Assembly: GCF_000307265.1 (NCBI RefSeq)
Contig: NZ_DF158898.1
Span: 167,138 to 231,137 of the forward strand
From: Oscillibacter ruminantium GH1
Lineage (GTDB): Bacteria > Bacillota > Clostridia > Oscillospirales > Oscillospiraceae
Reading direction: 5' to 3'
DNA: 64,000 bases
Every line of letters begins with the position of its first letter. Positions within the stretch are counted from its first letter, which is position 1. Shown here piece by piece: positions 33,974-42,969 of the stretch. Below the pieces are notes generated by a model. The model saw nothing but the letters and a program-made list of their open reading frames with translations, made no database searches and was not told the origin of the DNA. The position numbers and the translations under genes were made by a program.

Positions 33974-35140
33974 ATGTCTGAATTCAACAATCAGGAAACC
34001 GCCAGCTGGGATACGAACCGGGTGCGCCGCGGCGAGGAAATGTCCCGGCGCGGAAGCAGAGAACCGGAAAGACCTCACCGCCGCCGCCGTCACAAGCGCT
34101 TTCTCAGCGGGTGGAAGTACGCGCTGTTTGTGGGGCTGACCTCCGTGCTGTTGGCGGGCGTGGGCTGGCTGCTCGTGAACGACTTCTGCGCGTTCAGCAA
34201 GGAAGACATCACAGCCACCGTTCAGGTCACTGCGGACGACGATCTGAAAAGCGTTGCCAACAAGCTCCACGACGCTGGGCTGATTCAGTATAAGTGGTTC
34301 TTCAAATTTTTTGGGGGTCTTGCCAACGCCAACGACAAGATCGGTATTGGCAGCTATAAGCTCAGCACCGAGATGGACTACATGGCGCTGATCAACGCCA
34401 TGCACAACTCCTCCGGCGGCATGAACACAGACACTGTCCGCATCACAATCCCGGAGGGATATACTGTTCAGCAGATTATCGCGCTCTTGGCGAAAAACGG
34501 CGTTAATACGGAGGAGAGTCTGACCGAAGCTGCCCAGACCGCCACGTTTAACTATGACTTCATTGACAACACCTCGCAGGATATCTCCCGTCTGGAGGGC
34601 TATCTCTTCCCGGACACCTATGATTTCTATGTAAACGAAAAACCCGAAAGCGCTCTGCGCCGGCTGATCGCCAACTTTACCACAAAGATGGACGAGGATC
34701 TCATGAGCGAAGTGGAGGCCTCGGGCCATAGTCTGAAGGAAATCGTCACCGTGGCGTCTCTGATCGAAAAGGAGACGGCGGGCAACGACCAGAAGACCAT
34801 TGCCTCTGTTATTTACAACCGTCTGGCGGATACCGGAAGCCACGGCACCTATGGAATGCTTCAGGTGGACGCATCGCTGCTGTATGCACTGCCGGGCCAC
34901 GAGGGCGCCATTACCAACGACGACAAAAAGGTGGATTCCAAGTACAACCTCTATAAGTACGCTGGTTTGTCGCCCACGCCCATCGCCAACCCGGGCCTTG
35001 CCTCTTTGAAAGCGGCGCTGGAGCCGGAGTCCACCGGATACTATTTCTACGCGCTGGGGAAGGACGGAACCCACCACTTCTCCGCCACCCTTCAGGAGCA
35101 CAACAGCTTTATCAACAGTGATCAGTATGTGGGAAGCTAA
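33974..35140 (+). CDS. mltG: Endolytic murein transglycosylase MltG
   Basis: Membrane-anchored lytic transglycosylase that cleaves nascent glycan strands and sets their length. The 388-residue protein has an Arg/Lys-rich cytoplasmic head (about 1-50), one membrane helix (YALFVGLTSVLLAGVGWLLV, about 50-69) and the YceG domain. The family motif LEGYLFPDTYDFY lies near 209-221 and the catalytic glutamate is in VASLIEKET near 260-268. AGGAGG precedes the ATG at 33974. It overlaps the following U32 gene by 14 bases, as mltG and U32 genes are also neighbours in Bacillus (yrrL region). Confidence 0.95.
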   Translation: MSEFNNQETASWDTNRVRRGEEMSRRGSREPERPHRRRRHKRFLSGWKYALFVGLTSVLLAGVGWLLVNDFCAFSKEDITATVQVTADDDLKSVANKLHDAGLIQYKWFFKFFGGLANANDKIGIGSYKLSTEMDYMALINAMHNSSGGMNTDTVRITIPEGYTVQQIIALLAKNGVNTEESLTEAAQTATFNYDFIDNTSQDISRLEGYLFPDTYDFYVNEKPESALRRLIANFTTKMDEDLMSEVEASGHSLKEIVTVASLIEKETAGNDQKTIASVIYNRLADTGSHGTYGMLQVDASLLYALPGHEGAITNDDKKVDSKYNLYKYAGLSPTPIANPGLASLKAALEPESTGYYFYALGKDGTHHFSATLQEHNSFINSDQYVGS

Positions 35141-36359
35141 ACGACCGGAACTACTGTGTCCGGCAGGGGACATCGAGCGGCTGAAAATGGCGGTAGCTTA
35201 TGGCGCGGACGCAGTTTATCTGGCGGGGACTAGTTTTGGAATGCGCTCCTTTGCCGGAAACTTTAAGGATGAGGAACTGCCCACGGCGGTGGCGTACGCC
35301 CACAGCCGCGGCGTTAAAGTCCACTGCACGGTGAATACCATGCCCCGCAACGACGAGGCGGCCCGCCTTCCGGCGCATCTGGAAAAACTCCAGAGCGCCG
35401 GGGTAGACGCGCTGATCGTGGCGGATATGGGGGTCTTCACACTGGCGGGCAAATACGCGCCTAACTGCCAGCGTCACATTTCCACGCAGGCCAGCATCGC
35501 CAACTACGAATGCGCCCGGGCGTGGCACGATCTGGGCGCGCAGCGCGTCATTCTGGCGCGGGAAGTGAGTTTGGACGAGATACGGGAGATTCGGGCGAAG
35601 ACGCCGCCGTCTCTGGAGATTGAGTGCTTTGTCCACGGGGCCATGTGCGTCAGCTATTCGGGCCGATGCCTGCTCAGCAGCTATATGACCGGTCGGGATT
35701 CCAACCGGGGCGCGTGTGCCCAGCCCTGCCGGTACCAGTACGCGCTGATGGAGGAAAAGCGTCCCGGCGAGTATTTTCCGGTGTACGAGGATGAAAAGGG
35801 TACGTATATCATGAACTCCCGGGACATGTGCATGATCGACCATCTGGACGACCTGTGCGATGCCGGAGTCAGCAGTCTGAAGATTGAGGGGCGCGCAAAG
35901 TCCGCGTATTACGCGGCGATTGTCACCGGTGCATACCGCCACTGTCTGGACGACGTACTGGCCGGAAAGCCCATCGACCCCGTGTGGCGGGATGAGGTGG
36001 AGCATGTCAGCCATCGCCGCTATTCCACCGGCTTTTTCTATGGCCAGCCGGGGCAGTATATTAAGAATTCACGTTACATCAGAGAATGGCAAGTGGAAGC
36101 ACTTGTCTTAGACTGCGATGAAAACGGAAACGCCACGCTCTCATTACGGAACAAAATGGTTACCGGGGAGGAAGTGGAAGTCGTCGGACCGGACTGCCGC
36201 CCCTTCTCCATGACCATACCGGAGATGCGGGGAGCGGACGGCGAAGCGGTTCGGGAGATCAAAACGCCCCAGACCGTATTTCAGATGAAACTACCCCGTC
36301 CGGTGCCGCCGCTGTCATTGGTGCGGCACGCCGTAGAGCTGTCGCCGGATAAGGAATGA
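35127..36359 (+). CDS. U32-family protein (peptidase U32 / TrhP-like tRNA hydroxylation factor)
   Basis: Protein of 410 residues of the U32 family. The N-terminus PELLCPAGDIERLKMAV and YGADAVYLAG are typical, and the family signature ECFVHGAMCVSYSGRCLLSS with cysteines sits near 169-188, followed by RGACAQPCRYQY near 197-208. Some members (TrhP/YrrN-YrrO) are needed for 5-hydroxyuridine at tRNA wobble U34, so 'peptidase' may be a misnomer. The position after mltG matches the Bacillus yrrL-yrrO region and favours a TrhP role. The ATG at 35127 lies inside the end of mltG. Confidence 0.9.
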   Translation: MWEAKRPELLCPAGDIERLKMAVAYGADAVYLAGTSFGMRSFAGNFKDEELPTAVAYAHSRGVKVHCTVNTMPRNDEAARLPAHLEKLQSAGVDALIVADMGVFTLAGKYAPNCQRHISTQASIANYECARAWHDLGAQRVILAREVSLDEIREIRAKTPPSLEIECFVHGAMCVSYSGRCLLSSYMTGRDSNRGACAQPCRYQYALMEEKRPGEYFPVYEDEKGTYIMNSRDMCMIDHLDDLCDAGVSSLKIEGRAKSAYYAAIVTGAYRHCLDDVLAGKPIDPVWRDEVEHVSHRRYSTGFFYGQPGQYIKNSRYIREWQVEALVLDCDENGNATLSLRNKMVTGEEVEVVGPDCRPFSMTIPEMRGADGEAVREIKTPQTVFQMKLPRPVPPLSLVRHAVELSPDKE

Positions 36360-36380
36360 CCTCAACAGATAAGGAGAAAG

Positions 36381-37781
36381 ATGATGAACGCAGACGTTGT
36401 GATTATTGGCGCGGGACCCGCCGGCATTTTTACTGCTCTGGAGATGCTGAAAAAGGGCAGTAAGCAGAAGATCGTGATGGTGGAAAAGGGCCAGAGCGTG
36501 GAAAAGCGCCACTGTCCCAAGGATAAGACCGGGTACTGCATGAACTGCAAGCCCTATTGCCACATTACCACCGGTTTTTCCGGCGCAGGAGCATTTTCGG
36601 ATGGAAAGCTGTCCCTTTCCTACGAGGTGGGCGGCGACCTGCCGACCCTGATCGGGGAGAATCTGGCGCAGGAGACGATCAACTATGCCGACCGCATCTA
36701 TCTGGATTTCGGTGCGGATGACCACATCGAGGGACTGGGCAATGACATCGAGCGCAAGGAAATCCGCAAGCATGCCATTCAGGCGGGCTTGAAGCTGGTG
36801 GATTGCCCCATTCGCCATCTGGGCACGGAAAAGGCCCAGAGTTTGTACCTCGCCATCGAAAAATATTTGCAGGAGCATGGCGTAGAGATTTTGTTCGGCT
36901 ATGAGTGTTCCAACATCATTTTGGAGGACGATGTGTGCAAGGGCGTCTCCATCTCCGACGGGAAGAACGACCGGGAGGTCTATGCCAAGCACACTGTGGT
37001 AGCCACAGGCCGCCGCGGCGCGGATTGGCTGGAAAAGCTCTGCGCGGAGCACAACATTGCCCATGCCCCCGGAACGGTGGACATTGGCGTGCGGGTAGAG
37101 GTGCGCAACGAGGTCATGGAGATGGTCAACCGGGTGCTGTATGAGTCCAAGCTGGTGGGCTATCCCCGGCCATTCAAAAACAAGGTTCGGACTTTCTGCC
37201 AGAACCCCGGCGGCTTTGTCTCTCAGGAGAATTACGACAACAATCTGGCGGTGGTCAACGGCCACAGCTACAAGGATTTGAAGACCGACAACACGAATCT
37301 GGCTATTTTGTGCTCCCACAATTTCAGCGTTCCCTTCAACCAGCCTATTGCCTATGCCCAGAAGGTGGGCGAGTTGACCAACATGCTGGGCGACGGACAC
37401 ATCATGGTTCAGCGCTTTGGCGACATTCTGGACGGCAAGCGGACATGGCAGAAGGAACTGGCGCAGTCTAACATCCATCCCACTCTGCCGGACGCCGTGG
37501 CGGGTGACATCACCGCCGCCATGCCTTACCGCTCCATGGTAAACATCATCGGCTTCATTCAGGCCATGGACCATGTGGTTCCCGGCTTTGCCTCCACGGA
37601 GACGCTGCTGTATTCCCCCGAACTGAAATTCTATTCCAACCGGGTGAAGATGGATACCGACTTCAACACCAGCCTGAAGGGACTCCACTGCTTGGGCGAT
37701 TCCTCCGGCTGGACCCGGGGGCTGATGATGGCCTCCGTCATGGGAACATTGATGGGCCGGAAAATCGCGGAAGAGGGCTGA
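36381..37781 (+). CDS. FAD-dependent oxidoreductase (COG2509-like)
   Basis: Flavoprotein of 466 residues. A Rossmann GAGPAGIFTALEML motif (about 10-23) starts the chain. A Cys-containing block HCPKDKTGYCMNCKPYCHITTGFSGAGAFSDGKL (about 49-83, split here as several cysteines C50, C58, C61, C65 before GFSGAGAFSDGK) is characteristic of this uncharacterised dehydrogenase family. A C-terminal GDSSGWTRGLMMASVMG near 438-454 closes the FAD site. AAGGAG precedes the start. The cysteine cluster could bind a metal or cluster. The reaction is not known; the call is at family level only. Confidence 0.85.
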   Translation: MMNADVVIIGAGPAGIFTALEMLKKGSKQKIVMVEKGQSVEKRHCPKDKTGYCMNCKPYCHITTGFSGAGAFSDGKLSLSYEVGGDLPTLIGENLAQETINYADRIYLDFGADDHIEGLGNDIERKEIRKHAIQAGLKLVDCPIRHLGTEKAQSLYLAIEKYLQEHGVEILFGYECSNIILEDDVCKGVSISDGKNDREVYAKHTVVATGRRGADWLEKLCAEHNIAHAPGTVDIGVRVEVRNEVMEMVNRVLYESKLVGYPRPFKNKVRTFCQNPGGFVSQENYDNNLAVVNGHSYKDLKTDNTNLAILCSHNFSVPFNQPIAYAQKVGELTNMLGDGHIMVQRFGDILDGKRTWQKELAQSNIHPTLPDAVAGDITAAMPYRSMVNIIGFIQAMDHVVPGFASTETLLYSPELKFYSNRVKMDTDFNTSLKGLHCLGDSSGWTRGLMMASVMGTLMGRKIAEEG

Positions 37782-37842
37782 ACCGGATTGGGTCAAACGG
37801 AAGACCGTATAGCTCGGGCCTGAAATTTTGGCGTTTGGGCAC

Positions 37843-37871
37843 TTGCGCGGGGATGCAAACCGTGCTACAGT
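37843..37871 (+). promoter_or_regulatory. Candidate promoter of the 83-residue gene
   Basis: TTGCGC (37843-37848), a 17-base spacer and TACAGT (37866-37871), 39 bases before the start codon. Confidence 0.45.
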
Positions 37872-37910
37872 CAGAGCACACAAAAAGTCATAGAAAGAAG
37901 GCTGACCATT

Positions 37911-38162
37911 ATGAAATTGACAAACATCAAGGACGTTAAAAAATTTATCAGCGTGTTGGACACCTGCAAACGCGACGTATATCTCAAATCTCCTGAGGGG
38001 GATGTGTTCAATCTGAAATCATCTTTGTCCCAGTATATTGCCATCGGGCGCCTGCTGGAGGAAAACGGCGACAATTTGGAGCTGTTTGCCGACGATCCCG
38101 TGGACGAGGCGAAGCTGATCGGTTTTCTGGGAGAGCTGGAGAATGAAGAAGCGGGGCAGTAA
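37911..38162 (+). CDS. Small conserved-looking protein of unknown function
   Basis: Acidic soluble protein of 83 residues beginning MKLTNIKDVKKFISVLDTCKRDVYLKSP; I cannot assign a family. The pattern (short alpha helix, beta pair around YLKSPEGDVFNLKS, helix SQYIAIGRLLEE) suggests a compact alpha/beta domain. AGAAAGAAGG lies upstream, a promoter precedes it and a perfect 17-bp terminator follows, so it is probably a real single-gene unit. Confidence 0.7.
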   Translation: MKLTNIKDVKKFISVLDTCKRDVYLKSPEGDVFNLKSSLSQYIAIGRLLEENGDNLELFADDPVDEAKLIGFLGELENEEAGQ

Positions 38163-38205
38163 AGTGTTTTGCCGGGTGGAGCCTATCCAGCGAAAAATAG
38201 AATTG

Positions 38206-38249
38206 AAACAGGGACACGGAGCAATTCGGCTCCGTGTCCCTGTTTTTGA
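38206..38249 (+). terminator. Strong intrinsic terminator
   Basis: Perfect 17-bp stem (38206-38222 / 38229-38245, loop AATTCG) running into a T-run, after the 83-residue gene. Confidence 0.88.
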
Positions 38250-38409
38250 TTGAGAAGCAGATTGAACCCATAACCCTTTCAAAGCTTCCGTCAAGGCCTT
38301 CTGGCTCGGTTCGGTGCGCATGATAATCGGGAATTAAGTCAGGTCCATGCCTTTTTCAGGTAGGGGCAGCATTAACTGAATTGTAATCATGCTGCATTGT
38401 AAATAAAAA

Positions 38410-38452
38410 TTCTCTCAGCAATTGAAAACACGTGCTTTAATGGGGGAGAGAA
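38410..38452 (-). terminator. Possible terminator of the SUV3-like gene
   Basis: Seven-bp stem TTCTCTC/GAGAGAA (38410-38416 / 38446-38452) with a long loop, followed on the minus strand by TTTTTATTT. The rest of 38250-38456 shows nothing recognisable. Confidence 0.4.
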
Positions 38453-38456
38453 GACC

Positions 38457-40220
38457 CTAGTCCCGTTCCATCAGCGTTTGGATGCGCTTGCTGACCTGAG
38501 CCCGGGTTTGGGCCACCCACTGCTCGTCCATCGGCGTATCAAAATTTTTGCTAAAGGAGTAATACAGGCTGATCTGCTGATAGTAAATCTCGTAATCCCC
38601 CCGGCTGGGGCCGGGCGGCAAGGGGCGGGACAGTTCTGGCTGATGCGCCACAAAGTATTCGTTCACATAGCTTTCAAACTGGGCCAGCAAGATTTCATTT
38701 TCAACATCAAAGGGGAGGAGCATCAATTTCCATTCCACCGATTCGCCGAGGTGATAACTTTTGAGCAAATCCAAAATTATCAACTGGTTGCGCATGTCCT
38801 TTTTTCGATAGCGATCCATAACCTCGGGCTGCGTACTCCAAAGCGCCACCTTCTGCTGTAAGGGAAGCAGATCTATTTGCAAAATGGCCTCACTGGGTCC
38901 AACAACCGCCTGCTGCACAGGTGGGTCCTCGTCGTGCAGACGATCCTCAATCAGTTCCAGTGCGTCCCGATCCAGCGCACCAACATAGCCCACATCAAAA
39001 ATGCCGATTCGACCGGCGCGACCCGCAATTTGTTTGACTTCCTGCGTGGTCAGTGTGCGCAGAGTCTCACCGTCAAATTTCTCCACGGCAGTAAAAATAA
39101 TGCGGCGTATTGGTAAATTTACGCCCATACCAATGGCGTCCGTGGCCACTAGCACAGGGTTTTCTCCACTGATAAATTTGTCATATTGCACCCGTCGCAC
39201 TTCTGGAGGCAGATCGCCATATATTACACTGGCCGACACGCCCCGCTGCCGAAAATCGCGAGCCAACGCAATCACCCGACGTTTGGAAAAGGCCACGAAA
39301 GCATCGCCCGCTTCAGGTGCGGATAATCTTACCGGCGCGGAGAGCATCCTCAGCGGAACAAGGCGGCAGTATTCGTTTAGTATAAAGGAGTCGCCGCAGC
39401 TGTCAATCATGGCGGACAGCTGGTCTTTTACCAGCGCTGCGCCACAAAGGTGGATTTCCGGACAGCACAGGCCCAGAATGGCGCGGGTCCAGGCATCACC
39501 GCGCTGAGAATCTGCCACCAGCTGCGCTTCATCAATCACAGCCACGTCGTAGTGCGCGCGTAAATCAGCCTTTTCTACCGTGCAGCACAAGTGTTGTGCG
39601 CCGGGTATCTGAATATCCTCTTCTCCGGTAAGCAGATCACAAGGCACCCCTTCCCGGTTTAATCGCTCATAGTTTTCCAGTGCCAGAATTCGCAGCGGTG
39701 CTAAATAAATACCGTTCCCACTTGTCTTAAGCCGCTGAAGCGCCTGATAGGTCTTGCCGGTGTTGGTATCACCCAGATGAAGGAAAAACTGTCGGTGCAT
39801 TCGGCGGGCCTTGGGAAATTCCCGGCAGGGGTCATCGGGTAGTAGGCGGGCGAACTCCGCTGAAACCATTTGGGGAATGTGGATGGTCAGCAATACGGAC
39901 ACAATTCCGGACTTGAGATAGCTCTCCCGGCGGCCGTCAATTACCAATGCAAAAGAATAGTCCGTTCTGTGCTTTTGGTTATATCGCTCCAATATTCTGA
40001 GGGAGATCTCGTCCAGCAGGGAAACGTAGCTGTCAAAGAGAGATTTCCAATCTGGAGAGATTTGTGGCGAAAGCGTTTGCAGCTTGCGAAGCTGGTTGCG
40101 AATCACGGTGTCATGGTGCAGCAGACTGCGAGCGCCGGCATGCATTGCCCCATGGCGTACCTGTTCAAAATTTTTTTGAATGGATTTAAAGATTATTCTC
40201 TGCTTCTGCTCTTTTTTCAC
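38457..40220 (-). CDS. SUV3-like DExH RNA helicase
   Basis: Superfamily 2 helicase resembling eukaryotic/mitochondrial SUV3, 587 residues from GTG 40220. Motif I is LGDTNTGKTYQAL (about 149-161, K156), close to the SUV3 form GPTNSGKTYHAL; motif II is VIDEAQ near 232-237; motif V DAIGMGVNLPIRRIIF and motif VI QIAGRAGRIG lie near 390-435. An N-terminal helical extension (about 1-135) and a C-terminal ~130-residue helical region complete it. GTG 40220 was chosen because GAGGTG precedes it; the longer TTG 40253 has no ribosome site. SUV3 proteins unwind RNA for exonucleases; a role in RNA turnover is inferred. Confidence 0.82.
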   Translation of the reverse strand: MKKEQKQRIIFKSIQKNFEQVRHGAMHAGARSLLHHDTVIRNQLRKLQTLSPQISPDWKSLFDSYVSLLDEISLRILERYNQKHRTDYSFALVIDGRRESYLKSGIVSVLLTIHIPQMVSAEFARLLPDDPCREFPKARRMHRQFFLHLGDTNTGKTYQALQRLKTSGNGIYLAPLRILALENYERLNREGVPCDLLTGEEDIQIPGAQHLCCTVEKADLRAHYDVAVIDEAQLVADSQRGDAWTRAILGLCCPEIHLCGAALVKDQLSAMIDSCGDSFILNEYCRLVPLRMLSAPVRLSAPEAGDAFVAFSKRRVIALARDFRQRGVSASVIYGDLPPEVRRVQYDKFISGENPVLVATDAIGMGVNLPIRRIIFTAVEKFDGETLRTLTTQEVKQIAGRAGRIGIFDVGYVGALDRDALELIEDRLHDEDPPVQQAVVGPSEAILQIDLLPLQQKVALWSTQPEVMDRYRKKDMRNQLIILDLLKSYHLGESVEWKLMLLPFDVENEILLAQFESYVNEYFVAHQPELSRPLPPGPSRGDYEIYYQQISLYYSFSKNFDTPMDEQWVAQTRAQVSKRIQTLMERD

Positions 40221-40516
40221 GGCGTAATTCACCTCGTTGGTAGTGTTGATCAAACAAGAAAAAATACTCGCTTTACAACGCTGAATCCTTAGCCGCCCAT
40301 ATATACTTCAGACACTCAAAGAGAATTGAGCGTGAAAATAAGAGCCAGAGACCTTACGGCTGCTGGCTTTTCAGATAATGACGCAAAAGCGTACTACATA
40401 TGTGCCATATAACTAGTGCGTATTGGCTGTAAACGCAATGTATTTTCGACATTTTGTGTATATTGTACGTATAGAAAAAGATCCCTCAAAGTGTTGCGGC
40501 TCTAAAAAATCTTGGC

Positions 40517-40540
40517 GGTCGGAGTGCAATTATAGGACTT
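40517..40540. repeat. Direct repeat, copy 1 (24 bases)
   Basis: GGTCGGAGTGCAATTATAGG-ACTT, identical to 40877-40900 except C/T at one position. On the minus strand it reads like a tRNA T-loop (TTCAAGTCC) plus an acceptor end (CACTCCGACC), but the spacing is not that of a functional tRNA. Confidence 0.75.
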
Positions 40541-40846
40541 GAAACCGTTGGCAGCAAAAGCTCCAACGGTTCCAAGCTACTGCAATTCAGCCGCACAACA
40601 TACTTTCAATCCACAGATTTCTCTGACAGATTTCATGATACCAAACAAAACTTGCATAATTTGGCGAATTATCTGCCACAAAAATGAAATTCTATGTTGT
40701 GTGTCTGAAATGCTTTTATTTTATGCAAAGGCATACTTCTAAATGATAGACTCTCAACATACGTTTTCTTGAGGTGTTTGTCATGTGTTTAATCAGAGGG
40801 CCGCCACCGAAAAACTTTTGCGAACCGGTCTGTTGCTAAAAAGAAA

Positions 40847-40876
40847 AAATCCTTCATGTTTTCACATGAAGGATTT
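40847..40876 (-). terminator. Orphan tRNA-type terminator at the island left end
   Basis: Perfect 12-bp stem AAATCCTTCATG / CATGAAGGATTT followed on the minus strand by TTTTTCTTTTT. It comes directly after an ACACTCCGACCA end, the same arrangement as a tRNA 3' end and its terminator, yet no tRNA body lies in front of it. Confidence 0.7.
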
Positions 40877-40887
40877 GGTCGGAGTGT
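40876..40887. repeat. Candidate attachment repeat, left (copy of the tRNA-Pro 3' end)
   Basis: Twelve bases TGGTCGGAGTGT identical to the tRNA-Pro 3' end at 51851-51862, in the same orientation. Together they bracket the accessory region. Confidence 0.5.
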
Positions 40888-40900
40888 AATTATAGGACTT
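40877..40900. repeat. Direct repeat, copy 2 (24 bases)
   Basis: Second copy of the repeat at 40517-40540, one mismatch, 360 bases further on; here it is joined to an intact CCA-type end and a terminator. Confidence 0.75.
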
Positions 40901-41073
40901 GGAAAAACTCAGTTATATCAATGGTTTACAGGTGATCAACAAGAGGCTTTTATCCTAAAATATTAAATACAGAAAACATAATATACAAAAAAGGATATGC
41001 GCTGGCACCCAAGCCCGTCGCTTTGGTGCTTTTGCAAATGCGTCGGAATACGCGAGAAAAGTGACTGTCAATT

Positions 41074-42969
41074 TTACTTTTCTTCTGGCTCTGGGTTTTT
41101 ATAATTTAATGGTATGAGTGCATTATTTATCCCATCAAATGTCTCAACAAGATTTATGTGGTTGCAATTGCTCCATGCATTTTTTGAAACATGTTCGAGC
41201 ATAATCACTTGAAAGTGCCATCCTTTTGAAGTAGTTATGGAAAAAAAGTTATCCCATAGTTTAAATATATCCTTTACTTTGCTCCAATCGTCCTTTATAC
41301 TAATAGCTTTTTCACTTTCTTCATAATTATAATCCGACGTATTAAAATAGGGTCTACTTGGCTGATCAATTATTAAATAACTTGGAACATATGATGTATT
41401 CTCTGAGAGCATCATGTGATGAAGTCCTGCAAAAAGACATAGATGCATAAACAAATGGTCGGAACTACTAGAAATATTTGCAACGGTTGCTGACATATTC
41501 TTTTTTAGGGTAAGCATAGCCTTTTTATAGTCAAACCATGCATGGTATTTTCCATATTCGTCTAGTGCGTTTTCTGATATACCTATGTAAATTTGAATAA
41601 ATTCATTTAGAGTATTAATTACGAGCCCTCTGGCTTCTTCAATTTCACTATATTGGCCTTCAAGAGCTGCAAGACTGCTGCTCTTTTCTTTTATTTGGGC
41701 ATCAATGGTGTCTGTGCCTTCCACATTAGGATCAAGTCGGTTATACTCGGCCCTTATTTCACCAAGAGAAATTAACTTTTCTGCCGTTGAAATTGGACTA
41801 TATTCTACATGAGCGGTTCTGGAAAGATTCCCGTCTAACATTTTCAATTGTTTATTCAGTGCTTGAATGCTACGCTCAACATCATATTCAAACGGACGTT
41901 TTTCCTTAATTGCGGCTTTTACCCTTGTAAGTTCATTTGCCAAGTTGTTAATAAATTGGCGGTACTCTCCTTGTGTTTTATCGCCAAACTCTTGCTGGAT
42001 GTATGATATTGGCCGTAATGCGTCAGCTTCGTCCCGAAGGCTTTCTCTATAATTATTATAACTCTTTTCAAAACGCTTTAATTTTGTAAGTTGTAATGCA
42101 ACACCTTCACGTTCCAATTGCAACTTTTCATATTCTTGCTGCACAGAGAAGTTGGTAGAATAATTTGTAATACCATTCTTAACCATTACCTCTAATGCTT
42201 TAAACGCCTCATCGGCGCCTAACTTTTCATCTACCAGTCCCTTTTCTTTAGCCTTCTTCACTAGCATTTGAATATCGTTATTGTGTAGCTCAATTTTCCT
42301 AGAATACTTCTTTTTTTCTAATTCTAGTGTACTAATTTCTTGTTCAAGATCATTTATCTTCTTTTGCAGTTTTATAGTCTCGCAGCTTATTACTCCGAGG
42401 GAAAGGTCAAAGATTTGAGGCCAAACATCTCGATAACGGTCTATGTGCATTTTATCAAAAAAGCTTTTTCCATTATCAATAATGTCTTTTGAAAGTGTAT
42501 TGAAAATTAAAAAATAGCGAAATGAAAGGCGAGTGTTTTTTCTGATGCTTTTCCCACCGTAAGCTAACGTAATCTCATCATTTATTGAAAACTCCGGCTC
42601 AAGAATTGCTTTAATTCCAGACTCGTCCATTTTTGTGCATGGCTCATCAGGGATTTCTCCCGTTTGAGAGAAATAGTAATCATCTGAGAACTTACCCTTT
42701 TCTGTTATTTCACCGCGTGCTACGGTATAAGTTTTATTGTTAATTACGAAACGAATGCCGTACCAAGCTACGTTCTCACCAATATGTTCATACGAAATTA
42801 CGACAGTATCCTTACTGCCACATAAACAATAATCAACGATTTCCAATACTGCAGTTTTTCCGGTTTTGCTATTTCCCGTTATTACATTGACTTTGTCATT
42901 CGAGAACTTTAAAGTTCGCAAACTGCCGTCTTTAAGCCATAAAAGAAGTTTATCAATATAGAAGTTCAT
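41074..42969 (-). CDS. DUF3732 SMC/Rad50-like ATPase (ABC-three-component system)
   Basis: Large ABC-class ATPase of 631 residues. Walker A GNSKTGKT at 32-39 follows the Rad50-like start NVITGNSKTGKT; two coiled-coil stretches (about 205-260 and 285-460) separate it from the C-terminal half, where YLIIDQPSRPYF (about 531-542, D535) is the Walker B/D-loop signature of DUF3732 proteins. This family is the motor of ABC-3C conflict systems. The start forms an ATGA overlap with the middle-component gene. Low GC and AT-rich codons contrast with the host. Expected role: sense a DNA or replication intermediate and license the nuclease partner. The role is inferred from family studies. Confidence 0.88.
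   Translation of the reverse strand: MNFYIDKLLLWLKDGSLRTLKFSNDKVNVITGNSKTGKTAVLEIVDYCLCGSKDTVVISYEHIGENVAWYGIRFVINNKTYTVARGEITEKGKFSDDYYFSQTGEIPDEPCTKMDESGIKAILEPEFSINDEITLAYGGKSIRKNTRLSFRYFLIFNTLSKDIIDNGKSFFDKMHIDRYRDVWPQIFDLSLGVISCETIKLQKKINDLEQEISTLELEKKKYSRKIELHNNDIQMLVKKAKEKGLVDEKLGADEAFKALEVMVKNGITNYSTNFSVQQEYEKLQLEREGVALQLTKLKRFEKSYNNYRESLRDEADALRPISYIQQEFGDKTQGEYRQFINNLANELTRVKAAIKEKRPFEYDVERSIQALNKQLKMLDGNLSRTAHVEYSPISTAEKLISLGEIRAEYNRLDPNVEGTDTIDAQIKEKSSSLAALEGQYSEIEEARGLVINTLNEFIQIYIGISENALDEYGKYHAWFDYKKAMLTLKKNMSATVANISSSSDHLFMHLCLFAGLHHMMLSENTSYVPSYLIIDQPSRPYFNTSDYNYEESEKAISIKDDWSKVKDIFKLWDNFFSITTSKGWHFQVIMLEHVSKNAWSNCNHINLVETFDGINNALIPLNYKNPEPEEK

Larger units (their letters stand above)
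40254..41073. other. 820-base AT-rich region without a gene: island left flank
   Basis: No coding region is supported. It holds an inverted repeat CTCAA-N6-TTGAG (40315-40330), the two 24-base direct repeats (40517 and 40877), a hairpin with AACCGTTG/CAACGGTT arms (about 40543-40576), an orphan tRNA-type terminator (40847-40876) and a stem-loop GCACC/GGTGC with four Ts (41005-41033). Base composition drops here and stays low through 44.9 kb. Confidence 0.6.

Noticed and set aside
40517-40900. The 24-base repeats as ends of an insertion sequence
   Set aside because: They are direct, not inverted, and the 336 bases between them contain no transposase frame.
40877-40960. A complete tRNA gene at the left island border
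   Set aside because: Only the last 12 bases match a tRNA end; the T arm spacing is wrong and no anticodon or D arm can be formed.
41074-42969. DUF3732 ATPase as a RecN or SbcC repair protein
   Set aside because: The Walker B region IDQPSRPYF and three-gene context are those of DUF3732 conflict systems; no nuclease partner of SbcD type is present.
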